Part shown: positions 35,356-43,729 of the stretch, one piece after another
Position numbering within the stretch: position 1 is the first letter of the stretch
Layout of the letters: the number at the start of each line of letters is the position of its first letter
Assembly (NCBI RefSeq): GCF_006175945.1
Contig: NZ_VAJL01000001.1
Span: forward strand, 124,001-188,000
From: Chryseobacterium mulctrae
Lineage (GTDB): Bacteria; Bacteroidota; Bacteroidia; Flavobacteriales; Weeksellaceae
DNA: 64,000 nucleotides
Reading direction: 5' to 3'
Notes under the pieces: model-generated
Told to the model about the DNA's origin: nothing
The model's database searches: none
What the model saw: only the letters and a program-made list of their open reading frames with translations
Translations under genes and position numbers: made by a program

Positions 35356-36574
35356 AGAACCCAACGGCGAAAAGGAAACACTAATTTATTTCCGTTCTTA
35401 TTTTGGAAATGAAAATAAGAATTTTATCTATTCTACAGGTGAAAAAATAAAACCTGAAGAATGGGACTTCGAGAATCGACAACCCAACGACCTAAACGGA
35501 AGAACAAAAAGAGCAGAGAGCCACAGAAGTATAAAAAAACAACTCGATAGATACATCGGTTATTTCACCGAAATTGTCAATCGTTACAAGAACATTGGAG
35601 AAGAGATAACGATTGATATTATAAGACAACGATTTGATGAAGAGTTTAAAAAGATCAAAAGAAAGGATGATTTTTTCAGAATCTACGATGAATTTGTTCA
35701 GGAAAAAGAAAATGATTATTCAGGAAAAGGAATATCTAAGTCAACAAAAAACAGATATGAATATAACAAAAAGTTATTAGAGAATTTCCAAGAGGAATAT
35801 AAAATAAAATTAAGCTTAGGGAATTTCGATGAAAAGATCTATAATAAGTTTCTCAAATACTGTATCGAAGAAAAAGACCATTCTGCCAATACTGTCCATA
35901 GAAACGTGGGATTGTTAAAAACGTTCTTTTATTGGACTTTGAGCAAAAAATATACTTACAACAATGGTTTTATCAATTTCAAGAAACCTCCCAAATTCCG
36001 AACAGACGAGATAGCTCTCAACTACGAGCAGGTAGAAAAAATCCATCAATATGATTTCAGCACCAATAAAAGACTTGAAAGGGTCAGAGATCTGTTTGTA
36101 TTTGGTTGTGTAACCGGAATGCGCTTTGGAAACTACAGCTCTATTTCCAAAGAAGACATTCAGGGAGACTTTATTCGAGTGATTGATTTGAAAAGCAAAA
36201 CCAAAAACTTGGCAATTCCTTTAAACAGTATTTCCAGAGCAATTTTAGAAAAATACGACTATGAACTTCCAAATATTTCCAATCAAAAGATGAATGAATT
36301 TATTAAAGAAGTTTTCAAGAAAATGGAATTCACCGAGGATATCAAAAAGACGATGAAGTACGGGGATGAACTTGTCGAAAAGAAAACTGAGTTCTGGGAA
36401 AGAATATCTTCACATACTGCCCGAAGAAGCTTTATTACGATAATGAAGAACAACAAAGTACCGGACAAAGTGATTATGAGTTACACAGGTCATACGAGTT
36501 TAGAGGTCTTCAATGCCTATTACAGACCAAGTGAAGACGATAAAGTCAATTATATGAACGAAGTTTTTAAATAA
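35333..36574 (+). CDS. Tyrosine recombinase/integrase, left copy
   Basis: A 413-residue phage-type integrase that would cut and join att sites of the element. It has an arm-binding N-terminal part, a SAM-like core-binding domain (about 110-210; FFRIYDEFVQEKENDYSGKG) and a catalytic domain. Active-site residues are visible: Arg in GCVTGMRFGNY, His-x-x-Arg in SSHTARRSFITI, the second His in SYTGHTSLEVFNAYYRP, and the nucleophile Tyr there. It is nearly identical in its first two-thirds to the right copy (60303). The 244-residue gene follows 15 bases on. Confidence 0.92.
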   Translation: MNSTFKLKEPNGEKETLIYFRSYFGNENKNFIYSTGEKIKPEEWDFENRQPNDLNGRTKRAESHRSIKKQLDRYIGYFTEIVNRYKNIGEEITIDIIRQRFDEEFKKIKRKDDFFRIYDEFVQEKENDYSGKGISKSTKNRYEYNKKLLENFQEEYKIKLSLGNFDEKIYNKFLKYCIEEKDHSANTVHRNVGLLKTFFYWTLSKKYTYNNGFINFKKPPKFRTDEIALNYEQVEKIHQYDFSTNKRLERVRDLFVFGCVTGMRFGNYSSISKEDIQGDFIRVIDLKSKTKNLAIPLNSISRAILEKYDYELPNISNQKMNEFIKEVFKKMEFTEDIKKTMKYGDELVEKKTEFWERISSHTARRSFITIMKNNKVPDKVIMSYTGHTSLEVFNAYYRPSEDDKVNYMNEVFK

Positions 36575-36589
36575 TTATTAATTTAGTTT

Positions 36590-37324
36590 ATGGATCAGAA
36601 GAAATTATACGGACGATGGAATTTTTGGGAAGAATTTGTAGGTTATCCTATGATGATTTATTATCGAATCAGGGGAGAAAAAATTCAAAAGATGTTGGCA
36701 AAAAGAATTGACAAAGCCAAACAGAAAGCTGGCAAAATTGTTCTTACTGAAAAAATAAAAAATGAGTTTTTGATTCGGTACGAAAAGTTGGATAATTTTT
36801 TCAGTTTTCATTTCAAAGACATTGACGCATCCAGAAATCATAATTTTGAAGAGAAGATCCAATACTGTTTAGACCAATACAAAAAAGAATCTAACAACCT
36901 AATAAGTTCAAGTAATATGATGAAGTTGCAGGGGAATTTTCTCAACGGTGCTGAAGCTACCCTTCTTCTATATTTTGCTTTAGACAGCAAAACAAAAAGA
37001 GAGATTCGGCTTTCCGATATTATGATCGGTGAAAACAGTTCTAAAATTTTCATTGCTTTCTTGAAAGTCAAAAAATTCATCGATGAAAATCACAATTTAC
37101 TCGTAGATCAGAAATCTTCTTTCATCAGAATACACCGCTTTTTGAAGGACAATCATATTATTAATCCCGATTATCAAGATTCCACGATTATTGAGGCAAT
37201 GGAAAATGAATATAATACCAATTTTGATAAAGGAACATTTTCAAGAGCAGTCCTTGTGAAACCCAATGATTTTGAAGAGATTATCTATCAGGAATTATCT
37301 AAACTATTTAATATCAGCTATTAA
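36590..37324 (+). CDS. Integrase-associated protein of unknown function, left copy
   Basis: A 244-residue basic/acidic mixed protein without signal peptide. The order is KLYGRWNFWEEFVGYPMMIY at the N-terminus, a helical middle (NHNFEEKIQYCLDQYKKES), FLNGAEATLLLYFALDSKTK, and a C-terminal KSSFIRIHRFLKDNHII. A close paralog lies at 62526. It always follows the integrase here, which suggests a role in excision, regulation or element maintenance. I do not recognise the family; a distant RteC-like role is only a guess. Confidence 0.7.
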   Translation: MDQKKLYGRWNFWEEFVGYPMMIYYRIRGEKIQKMLAKRIDKAKQKAGKIVLTEKIKNEFLIRYEKLDNFFSFHFKDIDASRNHNFEEKIQYCLDQYKKESNNLISSSNMMKLQGNFLNGAEATLLLYFALDSKTKREIRLSDIMIGENSSKIFIAFLKVKKFIDENHNLLVDQKSSFIRIHRFLKDNHIINPDYQDSTIIEAMENEYNTNFDKGTFSRAVLVKPNDFEEIIYQELSKLFNISY

Positions 37325-37343
37325 ACTTTACGCAATTGAGTAG

Positions 37344-37376
37344 AATTGTATGATTAGTTATCCTAATCATACAATT
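37344..37376 (+). terminator. Terminator hairpin after the left integration module
   Basis: ATTGTATGATTAG (37345-37357) pairs perfectly with CTAATCATACAAT (37363-37375) around a 5-base loop and is followed by TTTTGT. It lies about 20 bases after the stop of the 244-residue gene. Confidence 0.8.
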
Positions 37377-37402
37377 TTGTCTGCAAATAAAACAATATCG
37401 TT

Positions 37403-37681
37403 ATGCAGACAACCAATCCATTCCAAACCATTCTTGATGAATTAGGGGAAGTAAAAGAGATACTCTATTCTCTCAAAAAAGAACCTGAAATCGAATTGAA
37501 AAAGAAGCTATACTCTATCAAAGAGTGTTCAGAAATTCTTAAACTCGATTATCAGACGGTTCGCTCACACATTTTAAAAGGGAACATTAAAGCGGAACAA
37601 ATCGGACGATTCTATCGAATTAGCCATTTGGATCTGATGAATGCTTTAAACGATGTCAAATCGCTAAAGTATAAAAGATAA
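37403..37681 (+). CDS. Excisionase-like helix-turn-helix protein
   Basis: A 92-residue protein with an N-terminal coiled-coil segment (about 8-36) and a MerR-like HTH_17 domain (about 37-85): LYSIKECSEILKLDYQTVRS followed by KGNIKAEQIGRFYRISHLDL. Such proteins in Bacteroidota elements are Xis-type excisionases or regulators of the replication gene that follows. It sits between the integrase module and the helicase. Confidence 0.8.
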   Translation: MQTTNPFQTILDELGEVKEILYSLKKEPEIELKKKLYSIKECSEILKLDYQTVRSHILKGNIKAEQIGRFYRISHLDLMNALNDVKSLKYKR

Positions 37682-37756
37682 CGAACCCATTTGTTTATCC
37701 GAATCACTATTGTTTAACCTTTCCGTATTTCCTGTACGGTATAAAATCCTTTAAAA

Positions 37757-38997
37757 ATGAGCGAAAAAATTCCTTATATAAGAGTAGGAACAACGTACTA
37801 TAAAAAGATTGAAAAACCATTAATTTCCGGAGATAAGATCTCGATATTAGTCCGCTGGAATCGTGAAACGATTATCAGCGACTATGGAAAAGTATACGTT
37901 TCAAAAGTTCCCAAGTATGATGGCTTCTGTTGCATTCCTTCCCATCTGCAATACCAGCAGATCATTCAAGGATTCTACAATGTCTACAATGAAATCCCTT
38001 ACCAGCCTATTGAAGAGAATTTAGAAATCGATTCACTTCTAGAAAAAATTCCATTTTCCTTGAAGTTTATGGAACATATTTTTGGAGAACAGTTGGAGCT
38101 GGGCTTAGACTATATCAAAATTTTGTTGCAATATCCCATACAAATGCTACCGATCCTTTGCTTGGTCAGCAAAGAAAGATCTACCGGAAAATCCACATTC
38201 ATTAAATGGCTTAAATCTATCTTCGGACTTAATATGACCTATATAAAAGGAGATTCCTTCAGCAGTCAGTTCAATTCGGATTGGACATCGATGTTGATTG
38301 TAGCCATTGATGAAGTATTCTTCGAAAAAAAGGAAATTACGGAACGTTTAAAATATCTTTCCACGACTGACAAAGACAAAAAAGAAGCCAAGGGAAAAGA
38401 CCGTGAAGAAGTAGAATTCTTTGGAAAATTTATTCTCTGTTCAAATAATGAAGACAATTTCATTCAAATCGATGAAAATGAGATCCGATTCTGGATAATC
38501 AAAGTAAGATCAATCAAAAGCGAGAACACTGAATTTCTGCACAATCTCTACAAGGAGATTCCCTATTTCCTTCGTTACCTAATTCAAAGACCCTTCCACA
38601 GTCATAAGGAGACAAGGATGTGGTTCACAGATTCACAGATCAGAACGAAGGCTCTTCAAAGATTGGTTTGGAAGAACAGCAATAAACTGGAATCCAAGAT
38701 CATCGAACTTTTATATGAGTTTTTCGAAAGTAATGAAGACAGCAAAATCCATTGTATTCCTCAGGATATTTTCAATATGCTGGGTAAAAAATGTTCAAAA
38801 ACAGTTATTGGACAATCAATGATGTCAGGAAATTACTCAAAGAAATCTGGAAACTCGAGCCTGAAAAAAATTCATTAGCCTATATCAAATACGACCTAGA
38901 TTATGGTTTAAGTTTTTTCCAACAAAATAAAACAGGGCGGTATTTTACAGTAGAAAGGAATTTTATTCTTCAAAAATTTGATGAAATGATGAATTAA
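37757..38997 (+). pseudogene. SF3-type (DUF5906-like) primase-helicase with a -1 frameshift near the 3' end
   Basis: A replication helicase of the phage/plasmid primase type. The ATPase core has Walker A SKERSTGKSTF (about 138-148), Walker B IVAIDE (181-186) and the sensor ILCSNNED (226-233). The first frame ends at 38878 with an unrelated tail (CSKTVIGQSMMSGNYS). In the -1 frame from about 38785 the coding continues as MFKNSYWTINDVRKLLKEIW and ends at 38997, giving the usual length of about 413 residues. The switch occurs at GGTAAAAAATG, so it is an A-run indel or, less likely, programmed slippage. The frame of the catalytic core is intact. Confidence 0.75.
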
Positions 38998-39029
38998 TAG
39001 ATAATGAAAATAAAATCAATTAGTTACAG

Positions 39030-39173
39030 CTCATCAAAAGCCTCATCAAATTTTAAACCCTTGATTTTTGATGAGAGACTGATGAGAATAATACTTCAAG
39101 TTTGATGAGATGATGAGAGATTGATGAGAGTGTAAAATATTATCATTCAGCTAAATACAATGTTTTCTCATCA
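39030..39173. repeat. Iteron-like array of TGATGAG
   Basis: Eight exact copies of TGATGAG/CTCATCA occur in 144 bases: minus at 39030, 39042 and 39167, plus at 39069, 39080, 39103, 39111 and 39122. Several are spaced about one helical turn apart (11 or 12 bases). The array directly follows the SF3 helicase gene and precedes the primase start. It has the look of a replication origin with iterons. Confidence 0.6.
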
Positions 39174-39264
39174 ATTCATCAAAAATTAGTCAGAACCAAA
39201 CCAAACCGCTTGAACTGACAGAACACCTACTATTTATCACCAAAAAACAGTAAAAATTACAACA

Positions 39265-39363
39265 ATGAACTGCAAACAATTCAACAGCATATCGTTGGAA
39301 GAAGTCCTCCAAAATCTCGGACACCTTCCAACGAAACAAAATGAAAAAGAAGCTTGGTTGTAA
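39265..39363 (+). pseudogene. CHC2-type primase, N-terminal stub cut by IS21
   Basis: The ORF starts ATG 39265 (MNCKQFNSISLEEVLQNLGH) and runs to LPTKQNEKEAW, the N-terminus of the CHC2 zinc-finger/TOPRIM primases of Bacteroidota integrative elements. At 39359 the IS21-family element begins and a stop follows at once. The rest of the gene is not found elsewhere in the window. Confidence 0.7.
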
Positions 39364-39494
39364 ATTCCAGTGATATTGACCACCCAATTTCAATTCAAAG
39401 TGACCAGGTAATTTCGGTTTAAATTGACCACCCTTAAATTTGATAAAAACTCTTGTTTTTCATGTGTCAATTAGTATTCAAATATAATAAATAA

Positions 39495-40232
39495 TTACTC
39501 CCTGTTAACTCCTCTCTTTTTTCTCATAGATTCCCCCTGGAGTTCCAGGCGGTGAGACTGATGTATAAGTCTGTCCAGAATAGCATCGGCAATGGTCTTT
39601 TCACCAATAATGTCATACCAGCCCTGCACCGGGATCTGCGATGTTACAATGATGGATCCGTTGTTGTGACGGTCTTCTATGATCTCCAGAAGGGTTATCC
39701 TGTTGGCACTGTCCAAAGCCTGAAGACCAAAATCATCAAGGATGATCACATCCTGTCTTTGTATTTTTGCAAGTTCGCGCAGGTATGACCCGTCTGCTTT
39801 TGCCATTTTTAGTTTGGCAAACAGCTTGGAAGTATTAAAATAATTGACCTTGAAGCCTTCGATACAGGCCTGATAGCCCAATGCGGTTCCCAGGTAACTT
39901 TTACCCACGCCTGTACTTCCTGTGATCAGGATGTTTTCATTTTTTTCTACGAACTCACATCCTGCAAGACGCATTACCAGATTACGGTCGAGATTGCGGG
40001 TGTCATCGAAGTTGATACTTTCAATACTGGACCTGTAATGGAACTTTGCATTTTTGATGCTTCGCTCTATGCGCCTGTTGTGCCTCTCATCCCATTCGGC
40101 ATCGATGAGCATCGATATAAACTGGTCGAGGGTATAATGGTCTGTCCTTCCGCTTTCAATAGCGGTCTTAAAGGCATTGTGCATGCCGTAAAGCTTCATT
40201 TGCTTCATTTTGCTCACTGTCGGTTCGTTCAT
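39495..40232 (-). CDS. istB: IS21 helper ATPase
   Basis: A 245-residue AAA+ ATPase that assists IS21 transposition, related to DnaC. Walker A is GSTGVGKSYLGTALG (about 105-119) and Walker B is VIILDDFGLQ. RRIERSIKNAKF is the family N-terminal helix. It follows istA by 12 bases. The protein equals that of the right-hand copy. Confidence 0.95.
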   Translation of the reverse strand: MNEPTVSKMKQMKLYGMHNAFKTAIESGRTDHYTLDQFISMLIDAEWDERHNRRIERSIKNAKFHYRSSIESINFDDTRNLDRNLVMRLAGCEFVEKNENILITGSTGVGKSYLGTALGYQACIEGFKVNYFNTSKLFAKLKMAKADGSYLRELAKIQRQDVIILDDFGLQALDSANRITLLEIIEDRHNNGSIIVTSQIPVQGWYDIIGEKTIADAILDRLIHQSHRLELQGESMRKKRGVNRE

Positions 40233-40244
40233 AACTGTTGATAT

Positions 40245-41795
40245 TTAATGATAATATTGTTTTCCTCTGATGTTGCCGTGATCAGGCAGTTCCTGCTCCT
40301 TTTCTTCTTTTTCCGGATCGATCATCTGATCCAGATTGTTCTCCAATATCTTCTGTACGGTCTTAAAGCTGTAGATCTTAAAATCCAATGCCCGTTTACA
40401 AGCATTTATCAATCGCTCTCTTCCTACTTTCTTTTCGAAGTTCAGGATTCCCAGGCAGCTTTTGTAAGCTTGCTCGGGATGATTCCGACTGTCGATAATT
40501 TGGAGGATATATTCTCCCACTGCAGTATCAATACTGTTTGCCCAATCGATAAAGCGGGCAGCACTCCATCCGGCCACGAACTGGTGGGTGCTGGCTAAAT
40601 GTTCTGTAATGGTCGTGTAGACATAAGGCTTGTAATTGCGTCTGTGCATCGCGATCCTGTTGTATTTATAGTAGATCTCCACAGTGGAAGATGTGTATAG
40701 GATCTTGATCTTTTTCTTGATATACTGGTACGGAACACTGTAGTAGTTCTTATCCCGGCTCAACTGTACGTGCCCGTTCTGCATCACTGTTGCAAAGGAT
40801 TGGTACCTGATCTCAAAACGACGCTCAGGCAGTGGGCGCAGCTGCTGCTTCTCGTCCTCCAGGAACAGCTCGTAGCGGGAGTAAGGGCGTCCTGTGAGCT
40901 TGCGTTTGTTATGAGAGTCCAACAGATCCCAGATCTCACTATTTAGTTCATCCAGGCCGCAGGATCCCTGTTGAAGGTTGGCGTAGATCCTTCTGTACAG
41001 GATCTTTACCGCTCCCTCTACCAAGGATTTATCCCTCGGTTTGTAAGCCCTGGCAGGCAAGATGGTCGTTTCATAATGTTCGGCCAGATCGGCCAGGGTC
41101 TCATTGATGGTGGGTTCAAAACGGCTGCTTTTGATCACTGCGGATTTTAAATTATCAGGAACGATCGCTGCCGGTGTGCCTTCAAAAAAGCGGATGGCAT
41201 TTTCTACAGAACGTACAAAATCTTCCTTCTGCTGGCTCATAGAGGCTTCAGCATACGTGTACTGGCTTGCTCCCAGAATAGCTACAAAAAACTGAACTTC
41301 TTTAAGCTCCCCGCTTTCCTTATCAATAATGGAGAGTGTTTTCCCTGCATAATCGACATACATCTTATCACCGGATTTGTGATTCATATGCATCACCGGG
41401 TTCACACGCTTGCCCCATATCTTGTAATGATGCCGGAACTGTGAACTCTGAAAACCATCAGGATGCAGTGCAAGATATTGCTCCCACATATGATGGATAG
41501 TGATTCCTACCTTTTTGAGCTCACGTTCCATCTTTGGGAAAAAATCGTACAGGGACTGTAGTTTGGGGCTAATGGACTCCGCGGTGGTATTGGAAAACAA
41601 AAGTTCCAGCTCGGCATCTGTCTTGGCATTGATCGCATCAAGGTTTAAGCCCAGAATCTCATACAATGAGATGTATTTTTTAACGGTATTTCTGGAAAGG
41701 GATAAATAGCTGCTTATAAATAACTTGCTCTTTCCAGTGCTGTAGAATTTTATGACTTTTCTAATTTTACTCATGTCTGTTATTTTATTTGCCAT
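40245..41795 (-). CDS. istA: IS21 transposase
   Basis: A 516-residue DDE transposase. The N-terminal HTH (about 15-45; FISSYLSLSRNTVKKYISLY) precedes the catalytic core: the first Asp in MYVDYAGKTLSI, the second in AAIVPDNLKSAV and the Glu in RDKSLVEGAVKILYRR. The C-terminal part binds istB and DNA. Full length and without visible defects. Confidence 0.95.
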   Translation of the reverse strand: MANKITDMSKIRKVIKFYSTGKSKLFISSYLSLSRNTVKKYISLYEILGLNLDAINAKTDAELELLFSNTTAESISPKLQSLYDFFPKMERELKKVGITIHHMWEQYLALHPDGFQSSQFRHHYKIWGKRVNPVMHMNHKSGDKMYVDYAGKTLSIIDKESGELKEVQFFVAILGASQYTYAEASMSQQKEDFVRSVENAIRFFEGTPAAIVPDNLKSAVIKSSRFEPTINETLADLAEHYETTILPARAYKPRDKSLVEGAVKILYRRIYANLQQGSCGLDELNSEIWDLLDSHNKRKLTGRPYSRYELFLEDEKQQLRPLPERRFEIRYQSFATVMQNGHVQLSRDKNYYSVPYQYIKKKIKILYTSSTVEIYYKYNRIAMHRRNYKPYVYTTITEHLASTHQFVAGWSAARFIDWANSIDTAVGEYILQIIDSRNHPEQAYKSCLGILNFEKKVGRERLINACKRALDFKIYSFKTVQKILENNLDQMIDPEKEEKEQELPDHGNIRGKQYYH

Positions 41796-41993
41796 AATCC
41801 GCTTTTTTTAACGAATGTATGACGCTAACATCATGAAAAAATCAAGTCGTTTTTATCTCAAATATAACCCAGATAACAGGTGGTCATTTTGGACCGGAAA
41901 GTGGTGGTCACTTTGCTCCGAAATCAGTGGTCAATTTACTCCGAAATTAGGTGGTCAATTTGACCGTCTTTTCCATATAAAAAGACCAATAAA

Positions 41994-42308
41994 ATGAAAT
42001 TCAATCAATTTTTGAAAATGAATGCGGTAGCTATTGCAGCTGTTATGTTTACAGGTGCTCTAATGTCTTTTAAAATCGCAGAAAAAAAGGCAGAACCAAT
42101 GCAATATTTTTATAACAGTAGTAGTGTCGCAACTGGAGCTTTCTCCCAAGTATCCAATTGGACAGAAGGAGTAGGTTCAGGATGTGTTACTACAGGGAAT
42201 AAACCATGTACAATCACAGTTCCTGATGGACAAGATTTAATTGATGTGATTGGGGGATTAACTAATAGTGAAATCCTTGATATTCATCCTCTTGAAAAAC
42301 GACAATAA
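41994..42308 (+). CDS. Small secreted DUF6520-like protein
   Basis: A 104-residue protein with an N-terminal signal-like segment (NAVAIAAVMFTGALMSFK). The mature part has FYNSSSVATGAFSQVSNWTE and two Cys in GSGCVTTGNKPCTITV, which could form a disulfide. The size and pattern match the DUF6520-type small secreted proteins of Flavobacteriia. It starts 18 bases from the IS21 end, so its own promoter was probably lost and any expression would come from the IS. It converges on the SusD gene. Confidence 0.65.
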   Translation: MKFNQFLKMNAVAIAAVMFTGALMSFKIAEKKAEPMQYFYNSSSVATGAFSQVSNWTEGVGSGCVTTGNKPCTITVPDGQDLIDVIGGLTNSEILDIHPLEKRQ

Positions 42309-42368
42309 CAGTCCTTTCAATCAGTATTAAAAAGTAGGGTTGACAATAATTTGCCAACCCTATTATTT

Positions 42369-43718
42369 TTATCTTGGATTCTGTGGCATTCCCGTAAGCG
42401 AAATAATATCTTCGGGAATAGCTATTGCATATCGTGGATCATTGGGAGGTAAAGTGTAGGTTTGCCCGTTAACCGTTCTGGTAAGTGTAATATTTGCACC
42501 ATCACGATTGTATCTTTTTAGGTCTGACCATCTTAGTCCACGAATGAGAAGTTCTTTTCTTCTTTCCTTCAAAATAATAGTCAGAGCATCTAACTGTGAA
42601 CTTGCTGTTATCGGAACATAAGTTCCTGTTTTCCATCTTTTGGAAAGCAAATTATTGAGATAACCCATACCTTCTTGGATTTTATTCAGTCTTACATTAC
42701 ACTCAGCTACCATCAAATAAAGTTCATCGGTTGCCACACTGACAATCGGTCCATTGACATTATTATAGTAGCCTTTGAATAGAACTTCATTAGCTGTATT
42801 TTTTCTGAAAAATACAGTTTTGCGCAAATCATTGTTATTATACATCTGGTAAATGTGGTCGGGAATCTTGGCAGGCATTAAGTGGGACTCATAGGTTATA
42901 GCTGTCCACAAAAGAATTTCTTTATTCATTTCCTCAATAGGAAAATCAGCATTGGAATTCAGAGTATTAAAATCCATCAGCTCATTATTGATGCTCAATG
43001 CTTGCTGAGTATTGTAAAGCGCATTATTATAATCTCCCATGAATAGATAGGTACGAGCCAATAAACCGTACACAGCGGCTCTTGATATACGCATCCCTGA
43101 AATCTGCTTAGGCAAGAGTAACGGTATTGCAGTCTGCAGATCACTGATGATTTGCTCATAGGTCTGCTTGACTGTTGAACGCACTGATGGAATATTCATA
43201 TCGGGGTCAAGTCTTAGCGGAAGCCCCAAATCTGTTCCTGCAGTTTGAGGATTATAAACCTTACACCAGATCTGAGCAGCATCCAGATATCGGAAAGCAC
43301 GTAATGCCAATGCCTGACCTCTGATGTTATCTGCCTGTTCTCCTGTAAAGTTTTTATCCTGCATATTGAACAGAACGGCATTACAAATATAGATGCTTCT
43401 GTAACAGGTAGACCAATCATTTCCTGATGAAATGGGATTCGCCACATTATCAGGCATCCACGTATGAAAACGTTTGGTCGCCTCAAAGCTCAAACCATTG
43501 TAATCCGCATCTGTAAGATAATAATCATCCGAACTTGTTTCTCCACTCGAAGCAAAGTCGACATTGAGGAAACCATAATTATTGAGAAGCATCTGGTTGT
43601 CTTCCAATCTGTCCAGAGTCGCCAGTTTCAGGTCGGACTTTTCATCTAAAAAATCACTGCATCCAAACGAGATCAGAATTAATGATAATGATATTAAAAA
43701 TATTTTAGTTTTTCTCAT
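42369..43718 (-). CDS. SusD/RagB-family outer-membrane lipoprotein
   Basis: A 449-residue substrate-binding lipoprotein that caps the SusC channel on the cell surface. The lipobox is SFGC (Cys at about residue 20 from this start), followed by SDFLDEKSDL, the usual SusD opening. TPR-like helices and SRAAVYGLLARTYLFMGDYNNAL are family features, and KERRKELLIRGLRWSDLKRY near the C-terminus is the SusD signature. ATG 43718 is preferred to 43727 because it gives a normal signal peptide (MRKTKIF). It is 11 bases behind the SusC gene. Confidence 0.93.
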   Translation of the reverse strand: MRKTKIFLISLSLILISFGCSDFLDEKSDLKLATLDRLEDNQMLLNNYGFLNVDFASSGETSSDDYYLTDADYNGLSFEATKRFHTWMPDNVANPISSGNDWSTCYRSIYICNAVLFNMQDKNFTGEQADNIRGQALALRAFRYLDAAQIWCKVYNPQTAGTDLGLPLRLDPDMNIPSVRSTVKQTYEQIISDLQTAIPLLLPKQISGMRISRAAVYGLLARTYLFMGDYNNALYNTQQALSINNELMDFNTLNSNADFPIEEMNKEILLWTAITYESHLMPAKIPDHIYQMYNNNDLRKTVFFRKNTANEVLFKGYYNNVNGPIVSVATDELYLMVAECNVRLNKIQEGMGYLNNLLSKRWKTGTYVPITASSQLDALTIILKERRKELLIRGLRWSDLKRYNRDGANITLTRTVNGQTYTLPPNDPRYAIAIPEDIISLTGMPQNPR

Positions 43719-43729
43719 TTCTATCAATT

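Larger units (their letters stand above)
39359..41975 (-). mobile_element. IS21-family element, left copy (2617 bp)
   Basis: The ends are TGTAAATTCC...ATTGACCACC (istB side) and TGGAAAAGAC...ATTGACCACC (istA side), imperfect inverted repeats in the same register. Each end holds several further TGACCACC-type repeats, as is typical of IS21. It encodes istA and istB on the minus strand. The copy at 54400-57016 has the same length and is indistinguishable where compared, but points the other way. No target duplication is visible at either side. Confidence 0.92.

Noticed and set aside
39030..39173. TGATGAG array as a CRISPR
   Set aside because: Units are only seven bases, in both orientations and with irregular short gaps; no repeat-spacer pattern and no cas gene in the window.
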